From Hsuehochloa calcarea (taxonomy: Eukaryota; Streptophyta; Magnoliopsida; Poales; Poaceae): a DNA stretch of 64,000 nt. Shown here in pieces: positions 54,050 to 64,000 of this stretch. Every line of letters begins with the position of its first letter. The first letter of the stretch is position 1. The DNA is taken from assembly GCA_036346395.1 (NCBI GenBank), contig CM070594.1:19749385-19813384 (forward strand), written 5' to 3'. The position numbers and the translations under genes are program-made. A model generated the notes under the pieces. It saw nothing but the letters and a program-made list of their open reading frames with translations. It was not told where the DNA came from and did no database searches.

Positions 54050-55009
54050 TGGTCGAGCGGAGCTCGTCGGCGCGTCATAGCCATGATTCTGGTCGCGGCA
54101 GCTTGTCAACGCTGGCGGTGGTAGCGGCGGCCGTCATCCAGGCTCATCAGCGGCGGCCGTCGTGGGAGTGCGGCAGTCATCGGGGCTCACCGACGGCAGC
54201 CACTGTGGGAGGAGGAAATGACGAGACAACGAAGAACTCGATGTCGGTGTCGAACGCAATGCGAGATAGACATCGATCCCCAATTCCATTAAAATCAGAG
54301 GCGATGGGCTCTGAATCAAGAAAGCCCAACTTGTAACTATCACAAATTCAGGCTGAATTGGCCCGCAAATCCAATTCTAATTCCATTGGACATCCAAACA
54401 GATGTAATTAGTTGGCTTGACCCGATTCTAATTCCTCAATTATGACACAATTAAGGAAGCAAACGGGGGCTAGATGTTTCACTTTGAGTTCTTGTGCAAC
54501 ATGATTTTTCAAGAGAGCAATTAATCTCCTAAAAAAATGATAGTGCACAACATGAAAAAAAATTCGGAAACAATGTGTCTAATGCCCGTTTCAACCGACG
54601 CCTACTCCACTCTCTTCCCTCACTATTTTCCACACGCTACTCACAGCCACATATTCATCCCCATCTCCCCATCCCTCTCGTGAGTGTATTCCAGGTCTCC
54701 CCATTCCTTCGCCTTTTTCTCGTTTTTCCTCCCTCTTCTAGCTCTTGGCTCCCTGCTCTCCTGGCCGACCCCTCCATGGCCTCCTCCCTCCGGTCGACAC
54801 CGCCCCCCTGCGCCTCCTCTCCAGTGCCTGATCTCTCTCCCCTGCACCTAGCTGCGCGCCACTTGGCTCTCCTGCGCTCTAGTGCCGCTACCTCATGTGC
54901 CCCTGGCGCGCCCCGCCCGCCCTTCCTAGCTTGGCCTCCTCCAGCCAGGCCCCGGCCGGATCAGGCCTTGGCCCCTCCTGATCCGTGGTTGGCCGCTAGG
55001 AACTAGGCC
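54050..55009. other. Unclassified region, low-complexity ORF
   Basis: 54,050-54,330 is GC-rich with CGGCGG blocks. 54,340-54,475 carries AATTCTAATTCC / TTAATTGTG-type ends typical of MITEs, but no matching partner was found. 54,575-55,006 is an open plus frame rich in S, P, L and A without recognisable domains. Confidence 0.35.
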
Positions 55010-55500
55010 TCCCCTTCTACTACTACTCTTCCCATTCCTGTTATTTCTAGTTCATTATTTTTATCTTGCTTTAGCTTGTGCTGTTGCAAGATTTTTCTCT
55101 TCACTGATGTTCTGTTGTTGCGGCCTGTTGAAAAAAATATTGTGATCCGTTGAAAAGAATGTTGCGTGCTGTTCTTTGAGATGTTGCAACCCGTAGAAAA
55201 AAATATTGCATCCGAAGAAAAAAAAATATTGCATACGTAGAAAAAAAATGTTGCGTACTGTTCAAGTCGATGTTGCAAGATTTTTCAACGCATTTTTTTC
55301 CAGATGTTTTGTTTTGACTTCGAGTTTAGATGATGTTTCACGGTGATATTTTTTGAGATAATGTTAACGCTCACGATGATGTTTTTTTGAAATGATACAT
55401 ATGAATTTTTAATATATTGCACACGCTCAGACCGTACGACACTATCACTCGAACCGTACGCTCCGAGCGCTAGGCACACCTATTTTTTTCTAAACAAAGT
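55010..55500. repeat. Degenerate short-repeat region (GTTGCA...AGAAAAAAATATTGCA)
   Basis: From 55,080 to 55,290 a unit of about 30 bases, roughly GTTGCA-N-CGTAGAAAAAAATATT, recurs six or seven times with variation. This kind of sequence is often found in grass DNA transposons (I think MULE- or Helitron-derived), but the class is not certain. Confidence 0.5.
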
Positions 55501-56468
55501 GAGCAATTATTATCACAGGCTTCTCACTGGATATACACGCATATGTGTTCTATGGTTAAACACAACACACTGTGTCGAACCTTGGGGCTCGAAGAACACC
55601 CTCGCTCCCACCACAAGTGGCCCGTCTGCCCAAACTAAATATTTTAGACATCTTCGGTCAAAAATTAATTCAGTTTAATTGCATGCATTCTAGGACACTA
55701 CTTTTTTTTTTACTGGAGGGGATAGTAATCACCCATCCAATTGAAATTTGTGTCGTTAAATATGACAATGTTTATATACATGCATGTACACATGGGCCGG
55801 AATACTAACTAGTATATCCCGTCATTCCGAATGGCCTCCGCTTCCGTTACTCCGGAATCGCTCGAGTAGCCTGCAGTTGCCGTTGGCCACCGGCGGCCCT
55901 GCCCAGCCGTGGCATCCCGACGGCCCGACCGGCCCGCACAGCGGCAAATCGTGGCCGATTCGGGGTGCGCGCCGTGCGGTACGGCGGACGCGAGCAAACG
56001 TGGCACTGGGGCTTTTTCATCTTCCCATCACCGTCTCCGCGTTACTCCGCAGGTCCCGCTAGGCCTGTGTGAGGCTGAGGCTGAGGCTGAGGCTGAGGCC
56101 TGTGCAGCACGGATGGTCCTACAGGGCCGCTCCCGCTCCCGCTCCCGCTCCCGTAAGCCAGGGTTCCGCGGCCGTAAATCGAAAATTTTGGTGCCGGGGC
56201 GGTAGGAATACGAATCCCTCTCAAAAAATATATTCTGTTTTGGATGAATTTTATCTTTAAAAAATTAAATTCCAAAAATTTCAAATTTAAATTTAAAAAT
56301 TTCAGCCGAAATTTTCAAATTTTCGGCCATACCGGCCACCTCTGGTTTAAAAAAATCCTGGTAAAAAAAACCCTACCCTAAATGCACACACTTCACCTCT
56401 TCGGCTCATCTTTTCCATGATTCCAACTTCTCTGGCTACTTTCACGCGACGAGGTTGTTCTAGGCTTA
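55501..56468. other. Unclassified region with two hexanucleotide microsatellites
   Basis: No gene was recognised. 55,800-56,050 is GC-rich. (GAGGCT)5 lies at about 56,068-56,098 and (CGCTCC)4-5 at about 56,129-56,153. An AT-rich tail with AAATTTCAAATTT repeats follows. Confidence 0.5.
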
Positions 56469-56754
56469 GGGCTTATTTGGTAGGTGTTCTGGATTTCATG
56501 CCTGAGAAAAAGTAGTGCCTGAAGGTAGTATAGAAAGTAGATGATTTTTAACTCACTAAGTAAACCTGAAGATGAATTATTTTGTTGAAAATATATAGAA
56601 ATTGATGAATGGAAAATAGACACTGGTTTTGTCCGCCGCCCAGCGATCCACCCGCCCGGCACCGACGCAGGAGGACGCCAAACACGAGCCAGCAGGCTTC
56701 GAGGGAGAGGCCCGGCCAGGCAGTTTGGTGCCAGGTCCGGAAACAAACACGCCC
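56469..56754. mobile_element. Tourist-like (PIF/Harbinger) MITE
   Basis: A 286-bp element bounded by TTA on both sides (56,466-56,468 and 56,755-56,757). Its terminal inverted repeats are imperfect: GGGCTTATTTGG at the left, and GGGCGTGTTTGT reading in from the right. TTA duplications are the mark of PIF/Harbinger elements. Confidence 0.65.
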
Positions 56755-56757
56755 TTA

Positions 56758-57105
56758 CCGTCTGTTTGGTTGGAGTGCTGGAGCCAACCCGAATGAGTTC
56801 GACCCATTTTCTGGTTGTTTGGATGGAGGTTTGGGATGGGTTGGGTTCGACCCCAGGAGAATATTCCTCCAATATGCGGGTTCGGTTGCTCCGTCGAAAT
56901 CTGGCGGACGGAGCCGCTCCGCTCGGGTTGAGAAATTCACGTGCGAACCCATTCTCAGTCCTCCAACCAAACAGAAGACGGATCGAACCCATTCTCACAA
57001 CCAAACAAATCAAGGGTTGGAGCCGTCCCCAAAACGTGAGTTGGAGTCACTCCAACCCACTGATCCCACAACCAAACAAATCAAGGATTGTCTGTGTTCA
57101 GTCCA
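56758..57105. mobile_element. MITE-like sequence with CTGTTTGGTTGG / CCAACCAAACAG ends
   Basis: Starts CCGTCTGTTTGGTTGGAGTG. It contains inverted words AACCAAACAAATCAAGG (twice, near 57,000 and 57,070) and CTCCAACCAAACAGAAG (near 56,958). Such TTTGGTT/AACCAAA ends are typical of small hAT-like or Harbinger elements in grasses. Exact borders and target duplication are not clear. Confidence 0.45.
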
Positions 57106-57629
57106 TCGCAGCACTGGTTATTTTAGCTGACCAGTTTTCTTTTTTTCTTTTTACCTGGCAAATTGTGTCCTAGCTGGGATTAGGAGAATTTGGGATAGGG
57201 TATTGGGAGTATTTAGACAGATTGAGAAGGATTTGAGGTCGAAGAGAGAAGCCAGCGAGGAAGAAGCAAGGGGATCAGATGCACGGTCCATGACACACGG
57301 TGTACATGTTTTGTGTTGCGCACATACGTGCAATGAAGTTGTAAAGAACCACTGACATAAAAAATGAGAAACAGTTGGGAGCAAGAGCAACCAGTCCTAA
57401 CAGAAACAACGTCGTCCGACCCAATGGCAGGCCAGTGATACCAGCCGGTCAAATCCGCCACCAACAAATCGCTCTCTCTCTCTGCAAGTCCGCACGATCA
57501 CTTCAACACTTGACGTTTGCTTGCATTCGTTCTTCTTCCATTCTTCAAGCTAGAAACCCAAACAAATCCAAAGATCGAGTCTCTCTCCTACCTAGAACCA
57601 TCTAACGACCCAGCTATATATATATATAT
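57106..57629 (+). promoter_or_regulatory. Upstream region of the membrane-protein gene
   Basis: Unique-looking sequence with CT-rich tracts (57,470-57,485 and 57,581-57,590) consistent with a plant 5' untranslated region. A (TA)9 microsatellite at 57,614-57,631 runs directly into the start codon. It is too close to the ATG to be the core TATA box. Confidence 0.4.
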
Positions 57630-59689
57630 ATGGCCACCCACGTCCTACGGCAATGGCAGCTCCTCCTCTGCTTCGCCATCGTCGCCTGCTCTGTCGCCGC
57701 GTCCCTCTGGACGATGTCCCGGAAGAAGAGCCGGCACGCCGCATCGTCGTCCACCGGTGGTCAACCGCACGTGGACGGCGGCAGCGTGGCGTTCGATCTG
57801 TCTGTAACGTGGAGGAGTCGCTGGAGCGGGGTGCACCCGGCGTGTCTGCTCGCGTTCAGGGCCGCCGCCGTGCTCGCACTCGCTGCCGTGCTGCTGTGGG
57901 ACGTGCGGACCTACGATCCCAGCATTATGATGTACTACACGGAGTATGCGTCAGAGACAATCCCTCTCTCTTTGTTTGGTGACAATTAATTCTTTCTCCC
58001 CTGCAACCTAGCTAACAAGCAACGATGGATCGATTTCTTTCCATGAACTATTTGCAGATGGACCTTCTTGCTAGAGATCCTCTATTTTGGGGTACGTTTC
58101 CTACTTAATTCCAGCACAAATATAGGTACAAAAAAAAAAAGAGAGAGACACGTTTCAAGTCTGGGAATTAAGCCCCATGTGTGAAACGTATGCAGACTGC
58201 CACACTGTTTTCTGCGTACGGTTGCTTCATGTGCTCAATGCACCGCACGAACGAGCCCGAGAGCAACGGAAGATTACTCTGCAACAGCCGTATGGAAATC
58301 AAAGATGGTGCCGAGAAGAGAGCTGGACGGTACTTGGGACACTTCATGCAGACTGTCTACCAGGTTGTCGCTCTTGCAACCTCAGTACGTACGCCCATGG
58401 TCCATGGATCCTGGCGTATGCTTGCGCCTATATATGCAGAATCACATACGACTCATGTAGAGTAGTACTAATTAGTTGGAAGAGTTCCGCGTTAATCCTT
58501 CTGCGCTACAAGTAGGAATGATGTACACATGGAGTTGTAAGGTGTAAATCCAGCTCTGGCGTTGATTTCTTCTGCAGGTCTGCGGCGGCGCGGTTGTGCT
58601 GACGGATGTGGTCTTCTGGGCTCTGATAGTGCCCTTCATGTCCACAGCTCATTTCAGACTCAACGCAGTGAGTAATGATTAATTGATGCATTATGTAGCA
58701 GCCACTACTATGAACTACTCCTACATGTGCAAAGGATAAACTATACCTTGCCTGTCCTGGACCTAAACATTCCAGTCTCTCTTCAGATAACTGGGAAGTC
58801 TACCCATTTTCCCATCGGACCACAATTCAGCTAGTTATTTTGCGTAAATTTGTCGTAACTTAATTTGCAGGTGATGGGCTGCATGCACTCTTTCAACCTT
58901 GTGTTTCTGCTGACGGAGACTGCTCTTGACAGCTTGGTAGTAAAACCGAAACAAATTAAAACACATCTAATGTTATGCTCAAGCGGAAGATAATAGCAGT
59001 TTTGTTTTTCTTCCCTTACCAGGCCTTCCCTTGGTTCAAAATAACATATTTCGTTCTTTGGACATGCTCGTATGTGATCTTCCAATGGATCGCACATGTT
59101 TGCGGCTTGACATGGTGAGATCAATAATATTTCCTGTATTTGTTTCAGTTTTGACCAAATTTAAACATTAATCGATAAGTCCATGGATCAGTTTGTGTTG
59201 ACGCCTCATACAACGTTTGCTGAAATAATTGTGATGGATTAACAGAACCAGACAGACTGGCGTAGTCTCAAAGTCAACCTGGCTAGTACTTTGTTTTTTA
59301 ACACTGTAAAATTTAATGCCTTTTAAACATTTTAAAGTTTTTTTTACCTGAATATTACAAAGCGCACCTCACCTCACCGATTCTTAAGACTTGTCTGCTC
59401 TGACATAAACATTTTCCTCTGCGTATTTGATTTGTGTAGGTGGCCGTACCCATTTCTTAATCCCACAGCACCCTGGGCACCAATATGGTATGGCAATTAC
59501 AGTTGTGTACATTCCATAGTTTCCTACACATATTGCTCAACAAGAGCATCATTTCAATTTTGTTATGACAAAGGATTTGAACTCTGTAGGTATTTCTCCA
59601 TGGCATTACTTCATCTTCCGTGCTACCTTGTGTATTTTTCGATTGTAAGGGCAAAGAATTGGTGCCATCATGTAGTGTTCCCACATTAG
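57630..59689 (+). CDS. Multipass membrane protein, rolling-stone-like plant family
   Basis: Eight exons: 57,630-57,943; 58,058-58,091; 58,196-58,363; 58,578-58,667; 58,871-58,936; 59,023-59,114; 59,440-59,487; 59,590-59,689. All introns are GT..AG and the sum (912 bases) stays in frame, giving 303 aa. Motifs include YYTEWTFLLEILYFG across exons 1-2, SAYGCF, YQVCGGAVVLTDVVFWALIVPF, GCMHSFNLVFLLTETALDSL, FPWFKITYFVLWTC, WWPYPFLNPTAPWAPIWYF and LLHLPCY. These match the plant proteins often named rolling-stone-like or uncharacterised transmembrane protein; the biochemical role is unknown. About six or seven membrane spans are expected (exon 1 carries residues about 9-27 and 74-94). The stop is TAG at 59,687-59,689; AATAAT occurs shortly after and may aid polyadenylation. 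No defect was seen. Confidence 0.9.
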
Positions 59690-59896
59690 CTTGTGTGATC
59701 AATAATGGTTGTAAATGTTTATCATATCTACATCCATATTTGTTCCTCAAGAGGTATAAATCCTCTGGTACTGCAAGTTCCACTCATCATTGCTTGCATT
59801 AAAAAAAACACTCATGGTTGGACTAGACAAGATTGATAGATTATTTCTGATTTAAACCAGATGATCAAAACTAACAGGATCGCATATGTGGTAAAT
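59690..59896 (+). other. 3' flank of the membrane-protein gene
   Basis: AT-rich probable 3' untranslated region and intergenic DNA up to the copia LTR. Nothing else is seen. Confidence 0.5.
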
Positions 59897-60268
59897 TGTA
59901 ACACCTAAATAATCTATAAACGCGGAAGCATACCTGATGATGTCATTGGTCATAGAAGAAGTTATCTAAATCAGTAGATGAAATGTTGTTTTGTCTACCT
60001 ACGGTTTGATCTTTTCCACCCGGAGGTAAGCCACAGATTCCAACTATAGATGGAGATAGGTTGTATGACATGAGTTGCCCTACTGAGAGACATGACCCTA
60101 TTTATAGTCTTTTGGCATGTAATCATATCCCGTCTTATAATTAGAGATATATTCCAAACAGAGCTCTACTTTATTTAATCACTTTATATATTTGAGCCAA
60201 ACCAAAAAATAGATAGCTAATATGTATATAAACTCATGTGGTACACATAACGGGAAATTAATCCAACA
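59897..60268 (-). repeat. 3' LTR of the copia element (372 bp)
   Basis: The plus strand reads TGTAACACCTAAAT...TTAATCCAACA, so the minus strand starts TGTTGGATTAAT and ends GGTGTTACA. Immediately inside, the minus strand has CCAAGTGGAAGATTG, the common copia polypurine tract before TGTTGG. Confidence 0.9.
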
Positions 60269-60269
60269 A

Positions 60270-60284
60270 TCTTCCACTTGGACT
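60270..60284 (-). promoter_or_regulatory. Polypurine tract of the copia element
   Basis: The minus-strand purine run AAGTGGAAGAT directly precedes the LTR start. Confidence 0.8.
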
Positions 60285-60685
60285 AAATAAGTAGATACAT
60301 GTTAAAAACTTTATGAGCTCCAAAAATGCTATCTATGTCATGAGCATCTTTAAAATAATCCGGACCATCAATTATACCAACATAGGATCAAAGCAGTCTT
60401 CGTCACTTTAAAGCGTAGCTCAACCCATCATTGGTCACATATGTTAACATAAAAGAACGACATAGATCAAATATGGATGTGTTGCATGGAAATTACATGA
60501 TATGTGATCATAACATGTCTAATTCTAACTGGTCCAACTTTATACCTTATGAGATCAAAACATCTTCTCAAAACCAAATGAGATTATATGAATTCAGAGT
60601 AAAAGAACACAAACTCTATTTCTCTAGAGAATACAACTGGAGGTCTTTACACCAAACTGGTATTGTCACATGAGCATAAAAGAAA
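60285..60685 (-). other. Copia 3' untranslated segment
   Basis: About 400 bases without a conserved frame lie between the RNase H end (60,686) and the polypurine tract. This is usual for 3' leaders of copia elements. Confidence 0.55.
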
Positions 60686-62582
60686 TTACAAACTCCTACT
60701 AGAACTGAACTCCTCGGGTGAAACCACACCCATATGAGCAACATGCTCATGGAACACTTTAGGTGTCAAGCCTTTAGTGAACGGATCCACAATCATGTAG
60801 TCGGTACCTATATGCTCAATTATCAATTTACCACCCTGAATTCTTTCTTTCACAACTAGGAACTTGATGTCTATATACTTAGACTTTGACGAGCTCCTGT
60901 TGTTATTAGAATACATAACTGCAGACTTGTTGTCACAATATAACTTTAGTGGTCTGTCGACCTAAACCAAAATTCGCAGCCCTATGACAAAGTTCTACAA
61001 CCATATCCCATGATTTGAAGCCTTATAGCAAGCAACAAACTCAGCTGCCATTGTGGACGGGGCAACGAGTGACTGGTTAGCGTTTTTCCAAGAAACCGCA
61101 CCTCCACCAAGTAAATAAATGTAACTTGAAGTGGATTTACGAGTATCTTGGCAACCAGAAAAAACAGAATCAGAATACCCAATGATCTCCAACTGATCTG
61201 ATTTCCTATATGTGAGCATGAGATCCTTTGTCTTTTGCAAATACCGCAACACCTGTTTTGCTGCGACCTAATGATCCAATCCTGAATTGCTTAAATATCT
61301 GCTTAGCATTCCAATAATATATGCTATGCCTGGTTTAGTGCAAACTTGAGCATACACCAAACTCCCTATCAAAGATGAATAGGGGATGTTCTGCATTTTC
61401 TTAGCCTCAAAATCATTCTTAGGACATTGACTTAGACTGAATTTTTCACCTTTGGCCACAGGGGTATATAAAGGTTTACAGTTCTGCATACCAAATCTTT
61501 GCATTACCTTATCGATATAGTTCTTTTGTGATAATCCAAGTATACTATGAGAGCGATCTCGGTATATTTGAATTCCTAATACAAAAGACGCATCACCAAG
61601 ATCCTTTATCTCGAAGTTTTTAGTGAGAAATCTCTTGGTTTCAAAGCAACAATTCTATATCATTACAAGCAAGCAATATGTCATCAACATACAAAACCAA
61701 AAATATGAACTTACTCCCACTGAATTTATGATACACACAATCCTCAACTGTATTTACCTCAAAACCAAACAAGATAATAAATTCATGAAATTTGTGGTAC
61801 CGTTTGCCGGGAAGCCTGTTTGAGCCCATAGATAGATTTCTTTAATTTGCATACCATTTGCTTCAGGTCACCAACCATAAAGTTTTTTGGTTGCTCTATA
61901 TAAAACGTTACATTAATGTTTCCATTTAGAAAAGTTGTTTTTACATCCATCTGATGAAGTTCAAGATCAAAATATGCCACAAGTGCCATAATGACCCTAA
62001 AAGAGTCTTTCGAAGAAACCGGAGAGAAAGTCTCTTTATAGTTTATATCTTTTTTTAGTATATCCTTTTTGTAATAAGATGAGTCTTATATCTTTCCACA
62101 TTGCCTTTCGAATCCCGTTTAGTCTTAAATATCCATTTGCAACTAATTGGTTTTGTTCTTTCTGGCAATGAGACAAGATCCCAAACATCATTGTCCGTCA
62201 TGTATTTTAACTCTTCATTCATGGCATTGATCCAATTAACATAATTTTGACTTTGTAGGGCCTTTTGGAGGTTATTATGATCTTCTCCCAAAAATTCACT
62301 ACAAGCCTCATTCTCCTTAAGAAAGGTAATGTAATCATCAGAAATTGCACTTCTTCTTTCTCTAGTGGATCTCCTTAATGGCACTGATTCTCGAGGTTGA
62401 TGAGTTTGTTCTTCTGTAAAAATATTATTTTGTGGCGGAACCTCATGGGCATTATTTTGAATTATATTTTCCTCAATAATACCGGGTAAAATAACCTGAT
62501 CCCGATCATTATTGGGAATAACCAAAGGAAGATGAAATAAATCCCCTTCAAAAACTTCTTCAAAAATAATATTCCTAACCAT
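60686..62582 (-). pseudogene. Copia reverse transcriptase and RNase H
   Basis: From 62,582 downwards: the linker with RRSTRERR, then WINAMNEELKYMTDNDVWDLV and CKWIFKTKRDSKGNVERYK (RT start, 62,250-62,070), LHQMDVKTTFLNGNI and CKLKKSIYGLKQASR (61,955-61,800), and the catalytic YVDD in LVLYVDDILLA (about 61,690). Then come YSSLIGSLVYAQVCTKPGIAYI (61,390-61,310), RNase H with YSDSVFSGCQDTRKSTSSYIY and VSWKNANQSLVAPSTMAAEFVA (61,180-61,020), and the end DIKFLVVKERIQ...DPFTKGL (60,870-60,760). It takes at least five frames to follow. Confidence 0.92.
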
Positions 62583-63740
62583 GTCTCCCCTTCAAACTCA
62601 ACATCCCCAAAGAACTGGGCATTTCCCATTTCAAAAATTGTGTTAATAGTGGGATCATAGAATTTGTAACCCCTAAATCTTTCAGAATAAACAACAAAGT
62701 AGCTACTAACAGTTCTTGAGTCCAATTTTCTTTCATTAGGCCCGTACGACATTGCCTCAGATGGACATCCCCATGTACGTACATGTCTGATGCTAGGTTC
62801 TTTGCTTATTCATTGTTCGTACGGTGTTTTGTTAGTGGCCTTAGTTGGTACTCTGTTGACTAAATAAGCCGCAGCTTTCAATGCTTCTCCCAGAGAGACT
62901 CTGGTAAGGTAGAATGACTAATCATACTCCTCACCATATCCTTAAGAGTCTTGTTTCGTCTCTCAGCAACACCGTTCATGCTAGGAGAACCCGGCATTGT
63001 ATACTGAGGGACGATCCCGCATTCCTCTAGGAATTTAGCAAAAGGTCCTGGAGATTGTTCACCTCATCCGTCATTTCTGCCATAGTATTCTATACCACGG
63101 TCAGATCGAACGGACTTAATTATTTTGCCAAGTTGGTTTTCCACCTCAGCCATAAATTTTTTTTAACACATCCAGGGACTGTGACTTCTCATGAATAAGA
63201 TAAATATAACGATATCGCAAGAAGTCGTCTATGAACGTGATAAAATAGCTTTCGCCATTCCAAGAATCCATAGGGAATGGGCTGCAGATATCCGTATGTA
63301 TCAGTTCTAAGACATCTGAAACTTGATTAGCACTTAACTTCCTCATGTTTGTTTGTTCCCCATAATACAATTAACACAAATGTTGAAATCTGTGAAATCT
63401 AGGGGATATAATATTTCTTCTGACACAAGCCTCTTAATTTTCTGCATGGAGATATGACCTAAACGCTTATGCCACAAAGAACTTGATTTCTCATCAGTAA
63501 ATTTCCACTTTATGCCATGAGAAACCATATGTAGGACTTCATTATATGAGGCAATAGTATCAAGCAAATACAGGTTGTCATGCAAAATTAAAGAACCAGT
63601 ACCAACTTTATTGGAATTCTGAAAAAGACAAAATAAACAATTTCTGAAATAACAATTATAACTTGATTTGTCCAATACAGAAATAGAAACCAAATTTTGC
63701 CTAAAAGACGGTACAATATAAGTCTCTTTCAAATCCAGAT
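62583..63740 (-). pseudogene. Copia GAG-pre-integrase and integrase
   Basis: From 63,732: VPSFRQNLVSISVLDK (end of the protease region), then LWHKRLGHISMQKIKRLV and NICVNCIMGNKQT (the HHCC zinc domain, 63,500-63,345). The integrase core has LIHTDICSPFPMDSWNGESYFITFIDD (63,300-63,215). A broken stretch (63,150-62,800) still matches PGSPSMNGVAERRN-type and LVNRVPTKA-type motifs, and the C-terminal SYGPNERKLDSRTVSSYFV follows (62,752-62,695). It is non-functional because of several frameshifts and stops. Confidence 0.9.
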
Positions 63741-64000
63741 AGTATCATGTCTTTAACAGCAACCTAAATGTGCCTATAGCCTCAACTTCCACCTTGTTAT
63801 CGCCCACATAGATGAATCTTTCAGCATCACTTGGCTTTCGGCAGTTCAGGCAACCCTACATGGACACACTGATGTTAGATGTTGCACCGAAGTCTAACCA
63901 CCAAGTGTGTTCAGGTACAGAAGTTAAGTTAATCTCAGAGCTAACTATAGCAAGAATTGTACCTTTCTTAGCACACCAAGTGTGATATTTGGTACAATTC
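63741..64000 (-). pseudogene. Copia protease-region remnant at the window edge
   Basis: The minus strand here encodes pieces such as WWLDFGATSNISV-like bases (about 63,905-63,865) and KPSDAERFIYVGDNK-like codons (about 63,835-63,795) that precede the integrase in copia polyproteins. Frames are broken, and the window ends inside it. Confidence 0.6.

Larger units (their letters stand above)
59897..64000 (-). mobile_element. Ty1/copia retrotransposon, 3' part, running off the right edge
   Basis: A 3' LTR (59,897-60,268), a polypurine tract and pol in the copia order (integrase before RT) on the minus strand. Gag and the 5' LTR lie beyond position 64,000. Many frame breaks show that it is not active in this form. 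Confidence 0.93.

Noticed and set aside
54575..55006. 143-aa plus-strand ORF
   Set aside because: Low-complexity S/P/L/A sequence without a domain, splice context or repeat-independent support.

Overview
The window looks like nuclear DNA of a grass, probably a panicoid. The evidence is dense nested LTR retrotransposons (tRNA-Met primer sites, TGTAACA-type gypsy LTRs), at least three CACTA (En/Spm) transposons, a Helitron and MITEs, with only two host genes that look intact. No tRNA, rRNA, CRISPR or prokaryotic feature was seen.

Layout. 1-2.9 kb: AT-rich DNA, then a truncated gypsy LTR. 2.9-8.3 kb: a complete but pol-less (gag-protease only) gypsy element on the minus strand. 8.3-16.0 kb: a decayed CACTA transposon on the plus strand, comprising a TNP2 transposase C-terminus (itself split by a second, related gypsy fragment), a 10-hairpin repeat array, a Transposase_24-like/Ulp1-like second gene, a second hairpin array and the 3' terminus. 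16.0-35.7 kb: a gypsy element with almost no coding capacity, whose 3' LTR holds a complete 12-kb gypsy element (22,992-34,988) flanked by a perfect 5-bp duplication. 35.7-42.0 kb: an unclassified segment, a second copy of the Ulp1-like CACTA end inserted into another CACTA's TNP2 gene, a 957-bp Helitron carrying a copy of nearby TNP2 DNA, and a third TNP2 N-terminus. 42-46.5 kb: the long 5' region of that third CACTA, with 'CTCTCGGCAAA' repeat arrays and a CACTACCGG terminus at 46,526.

Host genes. A class III secretory peroxidase lies on the minus strand (47,245-48,365, two exons, 331 aa). A multipass membrane protein resembling the plant rolling-stone-like family lies on the plus strand (57,630-59,689, eight exons, 303 aa). 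Their exon joins keep frame and use GT..AG sites. Between them lie a gypsy pol relic, a solo LTR, another LTR piece, repeats of unclear type and MITEs. From 59.9 kb to the right edge lies the 3' part of a degenerate Ty1/copia element on the minus strand.

The most unusual signal is not a gene. In the 12-kb gypsy element and the CACTA end at 38.4 kb, a large share of the defects fall at CAG or CTG trinucleotides (often CAG read as CG). These include frameshifts, LTR-LTR differences and a damaged primer-binding site. CAG/CTG are CHG methylation sites, so much of the apparent decay may be a sequencing or assembly effect, or else an unusual mutational process.
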